Positions 1-6,259 of a stretch of DNA of 13,130 nucleotides are shown here, one piece after another. Source of the stretch: an uncultured Ruminobacter sp. (GTDB taxonomy: Bacteria; Pseudomonadota; Gammaproteobacteria; Enterobacterales; Succinivibrionaceae); NCBI GenBank assembly GCA_900767005.1, contig CAAFXL010000433.1, positions 1 through 13,130 of the forward strand. Direction: 5' to 3'. The translations under genes were made by a program, and so were the position numbers. The stretch's first letter is position 1, and the number at the start of each line of letters is the position of its first letter. Under the pieces are notes generated by a model. It saw only the letters and a list, made by a program, of their open reading frames with translations. It searched no databases and had not been told where the DNA came from.

Positions 1-99
1 AAGTCATTCGTTCGTCTAGTAGTAGGCGAAGGTATTGAAAAGCAGGTAGTTGATTTTGCTACTGAAGTTGCAGCTCAGGTTGCAGCAGCTAAGAAGTAA
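1..99 (+). CDS. tsf: Elongation factor Ts, C-terminal fragment (5' end outside window)
   Basis: Frame 1 is open from the first base to TAA at 97-99 and encodes the last 32 residues of a protein. The stretch reads FVRLVVGEGIEK, then a DFATEVAAQ-like helix and a lysine end. This is the typical C-terminus of EF-Ts, the guanine nucleotide exchange factor that recycles EF-Tu from GDP to GTP in the cytoplasm. The position directly upstream of pyrH and frr is the conserved rpsB-tsf-pyrH-frr order of proteobacteria, which supports the call. Only the end of the gene is in the window, so nothing can be said about its start or domains. A strong terminator follows 28 bases after the stop. Confidence 0.93.
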   Translation, partial: KSFVRLVVGEGIEKQVVDFATEVAAQVAAAKK

Positions 100-126
100 T
101 CTTAAGATTATTTAATCGCTTTAATT

Positions 127-163
127 AGACTCTATATTTTTATATAGAGTCTTTTTGTTTTTT
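127..163 (+). terminator. Intrinsic terminator after tsf
   Basis: A perfect 11-bp stem pairs 127-137 with 142-152 around a 4-base T loop (138-141). It is followed at once by TTTT, G and six more T. This is a textbook Rho-independent terminator and should end the tsf (probably rpsB-tsf) transcript, so pyrH would need its own promoter. Confidence 0.9.
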
Positions 164-254
164 AAGGAAATTAATTTTTACTTAAAAGCTAAAAAATCCC
201 TAAAATTCATTCGTCACATATCAAAAAAATGCGAAGATAACTTATATTTTAGAT

Positions 255-282
255 ATGAAATTTATTTAAAGGTTAGTATAAT
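255..282 (+). promoter_or_regulatory. Candidate sigma-70 promoter for pyrH operon
   Basis: A perfect -10 hexamer TATAAT lies at 277-282. With a 16-base spacer the -35 would be ATGAAA at 255-260, matching TTGACA at four of six positions. Transcription would start near 289, leaving a leader of about 80 bases before pyrH. The terminator upstream makes a promoter in this gap likely. AT-rich DNA gives many chance -10 matches, so the exact site is an inference. Confidence 0.5.
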
Positions 283-314
283 ATTACGGATCTACAATTT
301 TTAGAGAGTGTATG

Positions 315-341
315 GTTGTAAAGTTTATTATTTATTACAAC
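315..341 (+). repeat. Inverted repeat in pyrH leader
   Basis: GTTGTAA at 315-321 is the exact reverse complement of TTACAAC at 335-341, with a 13-base AT-rich spacer. It sits 28 bases upstream of the pyrH start and inside the predicted leader RNA. It could be a weak hairpin or a dyad binding site; I do not recognise it as a known operator. No T-run follows, so it is not a terminator. Confidence 0.4.
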
Positions 342-369
342 ATTTTAGGTAAAACGGATAATTTTAAAG

Positions 370-1080
370 ATGAAAACTGCATTTAACCGAATTTTATTAA
401 AACTTAGTGGTGAAGCTTTAGAAGGAAAGGAATCTTTTGGAATTGATCCTGAGGTTCTAAATCGTATGGCTTTAGAAGTTAAAGCTATTGTTGATATGGG
501 GGTTCAAGTAGCTTTAGTTATTGGTGGTGGTAACATCTTTAGAGGAGCTGGCCTTGAAAAGGCGGGGCTAAATCGAGTAGCAGGCGATCATATGGGTATG
601 CTTGCAACAGTTATGAATGGTATTGCAATGCGTGATGCTTTAGGTCGCAACGGCGTTAAGGCAACTTTAATGAGTGCAATTCCAATGCAGGGCTTATGTA
701 CTCCATATTCTTGGATTGACGCTCGTAAGGAACTTGAAGCAGGTAACGTTACTATTTTATCAGCAGGAACTGGTAATCCATTCTTTACTACCGATAGTGC
801 AGCTTGCTTAAGAGGAATTGAAATTGGTGCTGATGTCGTAATTAAAGGCACTAAGGTTGATGGCGTATATAGCGATGACCCAATGAAGAATCCTAATGCT
901 ACACTTTATACTGAATTATCATATCAAGAAGTTGTAGAAAAAGAATTAAAGGTTATGGATATTACCGCGTTTATTTTAGCTCGCGACCATAAGCTTCCAA
1001 TTAAAGTATTTAATATGAATAAGCCTGATGCGTTATTACGTGTTATTAAGGGCGAAAATGAAGGTACTATAATTAAGTAA
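370..1080 (+). CDS. pyrH: UMP kinase
   Basis: UMP kinase of the amino-acid kinase fold phosphorylates UMP to UDP with ATP in the cytoplasm, supplying pyrimidine nucleotides and UDP-sugars for the envelope. The protein has 236 residues (E. coli about 241) and is collinear throughout. Visible family marks are LLKLSGEAL near residues 9-17, the glycine-rich IGGGNIFRGAG loop at 51-61, GDHMGMLATVMN at 72-83, SAGTGNPFFTTDSAA at 131-145 and the TKVDGVYSDDP nucleotide-binding segment at 161-171. The ATG at 370 fits the family N-terminus, but the ribosome binding site is weak: only AAAG touches the start and GGATA lies about ten bases away. It is the first gene of the downstream operon, 44 bases before frr. 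Allosteric control by GTP and UTP is known for the family but cannot be read here. Confidence 0.97.
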   Translation: MKTAFNRILLKLSGEALEGKESFGIDPEVLNRMALEVKAIVDMGVQVALVIGGGNIFRGAGLEKAGLNRVAGDHMGMLATVMNGIAMRDALGRNGVKATLMSAIPMQGLCTPYSWIDARKELEAGNVTILSAGTGNPFFTTDSAACLRGIEIGADVVIKGTKVDGVYSDDPMKNPNATLYTELSYQEVVEKELKVMDITAFILARDHKLPIKVFNMNKPDALLRVIKGENEGTIIK

Positions 1081-1113
1081 TTAATTATAGGTAGTTTAAT
1101 TATTTTTTAGGTT

Positions 1114-1120
1114 AAGGTGA
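1114..1120 (+). promoter_or_regulatory. Ribosome binding site selecting frr GTG start
   Basis: AAGGTGA lies four bases before GTG at 1125, with its AAGG core at 1114-1117 seven bases away. There is no in-frame ATG at the conserved N-terminus, so this site and the alignment with the family decide the GTG start. Confidence 0.75.
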
Positions 1121-1124
1121 TAAC

Positions 1125-1682
1125 GTGATTAATGATGTAAAGGCATCCGCTAAGGAAAAAATGACTAAGGCTGTTGAAGCTTTAAAGGTTCAATTATCAA
1201 AGGTTCGTACTGGTCGTGCTCAACCAGCAATTTTAGATGGTGTAATGGTTGATTACTATGGTTCACAAACTCCACTTCGTCAAGTTGCTCAGGTAAATGT
1301 TGAAGATGCAAGAACCTTAGTAGTAACTGTTTTTGATCGTAACAGTGCACAAGCAGTTGAAAAAGCTATTCTTAATAGTGGTTTAGGTTTAAACCCAGCT
1401 TCTGCTGGTACCAGCATTCGTGTTCCTCTACCTCCATTAACTGAAGAACGTCGTAAGGAATTAATTAAGGTTGTTAGAGCAGAAGTAGAACAAAGCAAGG
1501 TTCAAATTCGTAACCTTCGTCGTGATGCTAATACTGCAATTAAGGCTTTATTAAAGGATAAGTCAATTTCTGAAGATGAAGAAAAGAAAGCACAAGATGA
1601 AATTCAGAAGTTAACTGATTCTTTTATTAAGAGCACTGATGAACATTTAAGTGCTAAAGAAAAAGAATTAATGGAAATTTAA
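1125..1682 (+). CDS. frr: Ribosome recycling factor, GTG start
   Basis: Ribosome recycling factor works with EF-G to split the post-termination ribosome so that its subunits can be reused. The product has 185 residues, the same length as in E. coli, and aligns end to end. Marks include the three-helix-bundle starts near residues 1-30, SKVRTGRAQP at 25-34, PLRQVAQVNVEDARTLVV in the small beta domain, GLNPASAGTSIRVPLPPLTEERR around 88-110 and the basic IRNLRRDAN segment, which contains the arginines that contact rRNA. It starts with GTG, preceded by a good AAGGTGA. It sits 44 bases after pyrH and 39 before uppS, the usual pyrH-frr pair. Nothing in the sequence is odd. Confidence 0.97.
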   Translation: MINDVKASAKEKMTKAVEALKVQLSKVRTGRAQPAILDGVMVDYYGSQTPLRQVAQVNVEDARTLVVTVFDRNSAQAVEKAILNSGLGLNPASAGTSIRVPLPPLTEERRKELIKVVRAEVEQSKVQIRNLRRDANTAIKALLKDKSISEDEEKKAQDEIQKLTDSFIKSTDEHLSAKEKELMEI

Positions 1683-1721
1683 TTTTTTAGTATTTAACTT
1701 AAAATTTTTGAAGTAACGATA

Positions 1722-2459
1722 ATGACTGATATAACTAATAACGAAAGCATAGCATTACCAAAACATGTAGCCATTATTATGGATGGTAATGGAAGATGGG
1801 CCAAAGAACGAGGTAAGATTCGTTTAAATGGTCATCGAGCTGGAATTAAGGCGGTTCGTGATGCCATTAAAGTTGCTTCTATAAAGGGCATAGAGCGTTT
1901 AACGCTCTTTGCTTTTTCATCAGAGAATTGGAAGAGACCTAATGAAGAGGTCTCAGGACTCATGGAACTTTTTGCATGGGCGATGTCTAATGAAGTGAAG
2001 TCGCTCCATGAAAACAATGTGAAATTATGTGTTCTAGGTGATAAAACTAGACTTTCAAAGCATCTTCAGGGATTGATTAATGATGCTTGTTTACTTACAA
2101 AGGACAATACTGGTTTAATCCTTAATATTGCAGTTAATTATGGCGGTAGATGGGATATTGTTCAGGCAGTAAGAAAGATTATTGAAAATAATGCCGAGAT
2201 TAAGCCTTCTGAAATTAATGAAGAGCTTATAACCTCTCATCTATCAGATTCACATGATGTAGATTTGTTAATAAGAACTGGCGGCGAAGAACGAATTAGT
2301 AACTTTCTATTATGGCAACTAGCTTATAGCGAAATTTACGTAACCGATACCCTATGGCCTGATTTTAATCAGAAAGAGTTTGAAAAAGCAATTGCATGGT
2401 TTGGGGGAAGAGAACGTAGATTTGGACTAACTGGTGACCAAGTTAGAGAAGGAAAATAA
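1722..2459 (+). CDS. uppS: Undecaprenyl diphosphate synthase (cis-prenyltransferase)
   Basis: This enzyme adds eight isopentenyl units in cis to farnesyl diphosphate, making the C55 lipid carrier for peptidoglycan and O-antigen. The product has 245 residues (E. coli about 253). The phosphate-binding motif HVAIIMDGNGRWAK spans 15-28, with catalytic Asp at residue 21. FAFSSENWKRP follows, then LNIAVNYGGRWDIV, and near the C-terminus DLLIRTGGEERISNFLLWQ and the SEIYVTDTLWPDF block. All are standard for the family. The ribosome binding site before the ATG is weak (GAAG about eight bases upstream). Ten bases separate its stop from the cdsA start chosen here. The coding region contains three successive inverted repeats between 1892 and 2010, listed separately. 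Placement before cdsA and dxr differs from E. coli. Confidence 0.96.
   Translation: MTDITNNESIALPKHVAIIMDGNGRWAKERGKIRLNGHRAGIKAVRDAIKVASIKGIERLTLFAFSSENWKRPNEEVSGLMELFAWAMSNEVKSLHENNVKLCVLGDKTRLSKHLQGLINDACLLTKDNTGLILNIAVNYGGRWDIVQAVRKIIENNAEIKPSEINEELITSHLSDSHDVDLLIRTGGEERISNFLLWQLAYSEIYVTDTLWPDFNQKEFEKAIAWFGGRERRFGLTGDQVREGK
1892..1917 (+). other. Terminator-like hairpin inside uppS
   Basis: AGAGCG at 1892-1897 pairs with CGCTCT at 1903-1908 around TTTAA, followed by TTGCTTTTT. The 6-bp stem and broken T-run resemble a weak intrinsic terminator, but it lies in the codons for the conserved segment leading into FAFSSENW. It may be coincidental. Confidence 0.3.
1934..1954 (+). repeat. Perfect 7-bp inverted repeat inside uppS
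   Basis: GAGACCT at 1934-1940 is the exact reverse complement of AGGTCTC at 1948-1954, with a 7-base loop. It lies 25 bases beyond the preceding hairpin. It is in coding sequence and has no assigned role. Confidence 0.35.
1975..2010 (+). repeat. Bulged inverted repeat inside uppS
   Basis: CATGGGCGA at 1975-1983 pairs with 2001-2010 (TCGC, bulged T, CCATG), giving nine pairs with a single-base bulge at 2005 and a 17-base loop. It is the third hairpin in about 120 bases of uppS. No function is assigned. Confidence 0.3.
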
Positions 2460-2463
2460 TAGG
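2458..2463 (+). promoter_or_regulatory. Ribosome binding site selecting cdsA ATG start
   Basis: AATAGG ends six bases before ATG at 2470. The longer in-frame GTG at 2434 would lie inside uppS and add a hydrophilic 12-residue head absent from the family, so 2470 is preferred. Confidence 0.6.
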
Positions 2464-2469
2464 TTATTT

Positions 2470-3441
2470 ATGAAACAGAGAATTATTACAGGTCTTATTC
2501 TTTTAGTAGTTGCTTCATTGTGGCTTTTTTCATCATATGAATGGTTTTTAGCAGGTAGTTTTTTAGTATTAATTGTTGGTTCCTATGAATGGGGACAATT
2601 AGTATTTGCGGGTAAAACTTTAGATAATAAAGTTGGAAGCACCGATTCCTCAAATTTATATTTACTTCATAAATCATCATTTATTGTTAAAGGTATTTAT
2701 ACTCTTTCAACTATAATTATTACCTCAATTTTATATATTTTAATTAAGGGTAGTATTGGTGATTTTCCACAAATTGAAGAACAGTTTGGGGCAGGACTTA
2801 TTAATATTTTTGCTGTACACCCAATTTTAAATATCTTAATGATCATTGCAGCTCTTTGGTGGATGTTTGCTATTTACTTAGTGCTTTTTTATCCAAAAAC
2901 TGGATCTTTAGTTAAGAACTCTTTTGTAAGAGCACTATGCGGTTACTTTACTCTTATTCCATTCTTTTTTGCTCTATTATTTTTAAAAGTGCAAAATTAT
3001 CATTTAAACCAAAACTTTGGGGCAATTGTTTTACTTTCAATTATGTGCCTTGTATGGGCAGCTGATAGTGGGGCATATTTCGCGGGACGCGCGTTTGGTA
3101 AACATAAGATGAGTCCACATGTAAGTCCTAATAAGACTTTTGAAGGTCTTTTGGGCGGAATGGTACTTTCGTTAGTAATTTTTGTAGTTGTTTATTTCCT
3201 TGGTGGTTATGGTTCTAAAGAGATAAGTTTTGCTCAACATAGTGGAGCATTAATCATCTCAGCGATAATTACCATTTTTATTTCGGTAATTGGTGATTTA
3301 TTAGAAAGTTTATTTAAGCGTGAAGCTAATATTAAAGATTCAGGAATTATTTTCCCAGGTCATGGCGGAATGCTTGATCGAATTGATTCTTTAACTGCTT
3401 CCTTACCAATTTTTTTAGTTGTATATGGTTTAGTTGCGTAG
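2470..3441 (+). CDS. cdsA: Phosphatidate cytidylyltransferase (CDP-diacylglycerol synthase)
   Basis: This integral inner-membrane enzyme converts phosphatidic acid and CTP to CDP-diacylglycerol, the branch point to phosphatidylethanolamine, phosphatidylglycerol and cardiolipin. From the ATG at 2470 it has 323 residues, against about 285 in E. coli. The N-terminus KQRIITGLILL opens the first of several hydrophobic segments. In the C-terminal half ADSGAYFAGRAFGKHKMSPHVSPNKT is recognisable in pieces, and the CDS signature runs from S280 through KR, KD (289-290), PGHGG and D303-R-I-D306. The extra length falls mainly between the conserved EWGQL near residue 40 and a later LFYP motif, as a polar linker plus additional hydrophobic sequence. 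A GTG at 2434 could extend the protein by 12 residues but overlaps uppS. dxr starts six bases after the stop. Confidence 0.94.
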   Translation: MKQRIITGLILLVVASLWLFSSYEWFLAGSFLVLIVGSYEWGQLVFAGKTLDNKVGSTDSSNLYLLHKSSFIVKGIYTLSTIIITSILYILIKGSIGDFPQIEEQFGAGLINIFAVHPILNILMIIAALWWMFAIYLVLFYPKTGSLVKNSFVRALCGYFTLIPFFFALLFLKVQNYHLNQNFGAIVLLSIMCLVWAADSGAYFAGRAFGKHKMSPHVSPNKTFEGLLGGMVLSLVIFVVVYFLGGYGSKEISFAQHSGALIISAIITIFISVIGDLLESLFKREANIKDSGIIFPGHGGMLDRIDSLTASLPIFLVVYGLVA

Positions 3442-3447
3442 AAAAAA

Positions 3448-4638
3448 ATGATAAACGTTACAATTTTAGGAGCTACAGGCTCAATCGGAACTAGCACATT
3501 AGAAGTAATGGCTTTAAATAAAGATAAGTATTCACTTTATGCAGCAACTGCTCATAAGAATGTAGCTAAGCTCTATGAAATTATTGCAAATTTTAATCCA
3601 AAAGTTGTGGTTGTAACTAATAAAGAAGCATATGACAAACTTAAAGATATGCTTAGTTCATCAAACTTTAAGACCCAAGTTTTATTTGGGGAAGAAGCTT
3701 TATCAATGGTAGCTGCTTGCGATGAAGTTGATGCTGTAATGTCATCAATTGTAGGTTCCGCTGGTTTAAAACCAACCTTAGCAGCAATTACTCAAGGTAA
3801 AACCATCTATTTAGCTAATAAAGAATCATTAGTTATGAGTGGTCGCATTTTTATTGATGCGGCTCGTCGCTATAAAGCTAAAATTATCCCAGTTGATAGT
3901 GAACATAATGCAATTTTTCAGTGTTTACCCGAAACTGAGCAGGCAAGAATTGGTCGCTGTAAGTTAAGAGAAGCTTCAATTTCTAAGATTATTCTAACAG
4001 GTTCTGGTGGTCCTTTTAGAGATTTACCACTTGAAGACCTAAAACATGTAACTCCAGCTCAAGCAGTTTCTCATCCAAATTGGAGTATGGGTCAAAAGAT
4101 CAGCGTTGATAGTGCAACTATGATGAATAAAGGCTTAGAGTTTATTGAAGCTAAGTGGTTATTTAACGCATCAAACGATGATATTGAAGTTATTATTCAT
4201 CCGCAGAGTGTTATTCATTCAATGGTTGAATATATCGATGGTTCAGTACTTGCTCAAATGGGTGAACCTGACATGAAAACTCCAATTGCTCGTGCTATGG
4301 CTTGGCCTAATCGCATTGAAAGTGGGGTTAAACATTTAAAGTTTACTGAGATTAAAGAATTAACTTTTAGGGAACCTGACTTTGAGCGTTATCCTTGCTT
4401 AAAGCTTGCCATTGAAAGTTCTAAGGTTTCACAAGCATTAACCACTGCAGTAAATGCAGCTAATGAAATTGCAGTAGCCGCATTTTTAGATGGTAAGATT
4501 AAATTTACTGATATCTATACCGTTTGTGCTCGAGTTTCTGAAGGCTTTGAACTTGCTGATGATAGCGATCTTGATGCTATTTTAGAAGTTGATATGAAAG
4601 CTCGCTTAAATGCTTTTAATGAGATTAATTTACTATAG
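3448..4638 (+). CDS. dxr: 1-deoxy-D-xylulose 5-phosphate reductoisomerase
   Basis: DXR (IspC) rearranges and reduces 1-deoxyxylulose 5-phosphate to 2-C-methylerythritol 4-phosphate with NADPH, the committed step of the MEP isoprenoid pathway. The product ultimately supplies the neighbouring UppS. It has 396 residues (E. coli 398). The NADPH loop GATGSIGTSTLEV lies at 8-20. NKESLVMSG follows, and the metal ligands D150, E152 (PVDSEHNAIFQ) and E231 (MMNKGLEFIEAK) occur at exactly the E. coli numbering. GSGGPF and the flexible-loop region HPNWSMGQKISVDSATM are intact, so the enzyme should be active and in principle sensitive to fosmidomycin. No Shine-Dalgarno is visible before the ATG. It starts six bases after cdsA stops, so it probably relies on translational coupling. 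Confidence 0.97.
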   Translation: MINVTILGATGSIGTSTLEVMALNKDKYSLYAATAHKNVAKLYEIIANFNPKVVVVTNKEAYDKLKDMLSSSNFKTQVLFGEEALSMVAACDEVDAVMSSIVGSAGLKPTLAAITQGKTIYLANKESLVMSGRIFIDAARRYKAKIIPVDSEHNAIFQCLPETEQARIGRCKLREASISKIILTGSGGPFRDLPLEDLKHVTPAQAVSHPNWSMGQKISVDSATMMNKGLEFIEAKWLFNASNDDIEVIIHPQSVIHSMVEYIDGSVLAQMGEPDMKTPIARAMAWPNRIESGVKHLKFTEIKELTFREPDFERYPCLKLAIESSKVSQALTTAVNAANEIAVAAFLDGKIKFTDIYTVCARVSEGFELADDSDLDAILEVDMKARLNAFNEINLL

Positions 4639-4643
4639 GGTTT

Positions 4644-6251
4644 ATGATGGAAGTTTTAGGTGATATTTTTTACTTTCTAATAGCTTTAATCATTTTAATC
4701 GTAATCCACGAACTTGGTCATTTTTTAATGGCAAGAATGTGTGGAGTTTACGTTGAGCGTTTTTCTTTTGGGTTTGGTCCAATTTTATGTTCATTTAAAG
4801 ATAAAGTTGGAACTGAATATTCTATATCTTTAATTCCGCTTGGCGGATATGTAAAGATGTATGGGGAAGACGCTAGTGCTCTTGAAAAGGGTAGTGATGA
4901 AAGTAATAATGAAACTCTAGAAAATACCCCTAATGAAGCAAAGAATCAAAGAGACCCTAGTGAAGCTTTTTCAAAAAAGAAAGTTTGGCAAAGATTTTTA
5001 ATTGTAGCGGCAGGGCCATTAAGGAATATTGTCCTTGCTTTTATTTTATATGTAGTTGTCTTTATTTGCGGGATTGATTCACTTAAACCTGCAGTTAAAG
5101 TAGATCTTGATTCAGTAGCTTATAAAGCAGGACTAAGAACTGGTGACCTTGTAGTTTCAATTGATGAATCTCTAATTGATGATTGGGAAGATGGAATTTA
5201 CCAATTAGTTAGTAAAATTGGTAATCAAAATGTAGTTTTAGAAGTAAAAGAAGATTTAGGAAAAGGTGCTACTAAAAAAGTAGTACTTCCGCTTGCTAAT
5301 TGGGATTTGGAACCTACTCAAGTTGAAGTTTTTAAAGCTTTAGGTTTTAATCCATTAAAGGGTGATATAACTAATAAGCTTGATTTTGTGGATGAAACGG
5401 GAGCAGCTTACGCTGTAGGCCTTAGAGCTCAAGATGAAATTATTTCTTTTGGGGAAAAGAGCTGTGCCTATAACCCTAAATTAATTAATTTAGTAAAGGG
5501 TGGTACCACTCAGGTAGAACTACAAGTTTATACCCAAAATGGCTTAAGAAGTGAAATTTCTAATTTAGCTATTTTAAAAAATGAATTAGGTCAAGAGTAT
5601 GTAAATTTACCATTAAAGGATAATGAATATTTAAAAAGCTTTAATGGTGAAATGTGTTTAAATTGGGTCAACATTTCAGCTCAAATTAGAAAAAATCCTA
5701 ATAATGCTATACCTCTTGTAGTTTTACGTGATAACCAAATTTTACCATTTAATTTAACTCCTAAGGCAAAACAAGATCGTGATGGATTAACTTTTGGGTA
5801 CGCAGGTATTGCTCCACACTTTGATTACTATAAAGAGTTATGGTTTAATAAGAAGAGTTCTTTTGGGGAAGCTCTAGTAAAGGGAGCCCAAAAAACTATC
5901 TCAATGAGTGCAGTTACCTTTAAGTTAATTGGTAAATTCTTAACTGGTGATATTTCCTATAAAAATGTTTCAGGTCCAATTGGCATTGCTAAGGGAGCTG
6001 GAATGACTGCAAGAATTGATATTGTGGTTTATATAAGTTTTATTGCTCTAATTAGTGTTAATTTAGGGATTTTTAACTTATTACCAATACCAGTTCTAGA
6101 TGGTGCTCATTTAATATTTTATATTATTGAAGCAATTAGAGGTAAGCCTTTATCAGAAGCCTTACAAGCTAATTTAATTCGTATTGGTTTATTTTTATTA
6201 TTACTCTTAATGGTATTAGCCGTATATAATGATATCTCTTATCGTTGGTAG
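4644..6251 (+). CDS. rseP: RIP-type zinc metalloprotease RseP (site-2 protease), enlarged
   Basis: RseP is the S2P-family inner-membrane protease that cuts RseA within the membrane after DegS, releasing sigma-E. It also removes remnant signal peptides. Here it has 535 residues, about 85 more than E. coli (about 450). The zinc motif HELGH is at 22-26 in the first membrane helix. ERFSFGFGP and LIPLGGYVKM precede a polar insertion (about 75-112). The second helix begins near AAGPLRN, and periplasmic PDZ1 covers about 150-220 and PDZ2 from about 240. NVSGPIGIAKGAG (441-453) and the LDG motif with D486 complete the active site. The extra length is partly an apparent repeat of PDZ2 sequence (259-376). 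The start may be the next ATG (4647), because AGGG at 4637-4640 is three bases from the first ATG and six from the second. No RseA or sigma-E gene is present in the window. Confidence 0.95.
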   Translation: MMEVLGDIFYFLIALIILIVIHELGHFLMARMCGVYVERFSFGFGPILCSFKDKVGTEYSISLIPLGGYVKMYGEDASALEKGSDESNNETLENTPNEAKNQRDPSEAFSKKKVWQRFLIVAAGPLRNIVLAFILYVVVFICGIDSLKPAVKVDLDSVAYKAGLRTGDLVVSIDESLIDDWEDGIYQLVSKIGNQNVVLEVKEDLGKGATKKVVLPLANWDLEPTQVEVFKALGFNPLKGDITNKLDFVDETGAAYAVGLRAQDEIISFGEKSCAYNPKLINLVKGGTTQVELQVYTQNGLRSEISNLAILKNELGQEYVNLPLKDNEYLKSFNGEMCLNWVNISAQIRKNPNNAIPLVVLRDNQILPFNLTPKAKQDRDGLTFGYAGIAPHFDYYKELWFNKKSSFGEALVKGAQKTISMSAVTFKLIGKFLTGDISYKNVSGPIGIAKGAGMTARIDIVVYISFIALISVNLGIFNLLPIPVLDGAHLIFYIIEAIRGKPLSEALQANLIRIGLFLLLLLMVLAVYNDISYRW

Positions 6252-6259
6252 ACACGCTT

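Noticed and set aside
588..851. Minus-strand open frames within pyrH, frr, uppS, cdsA and lpxD
   Set aside because: All are antisense shadows of strongly conserved genes, without family resemblance or ribosome binding sites.
2434..2469. GTG-initiated extension of cdsA into uppS
   Set aside because: It adds a hydrophilic head unlike the family, whereas ATG at 2470 has AATAGG six bases upstream.
6245..6259. TTG-initiated extension of bamA overlapping rseP
   Set aside because: ATG at 6260 directly opens a normal signal peptide; the extension adds nothing conserved.
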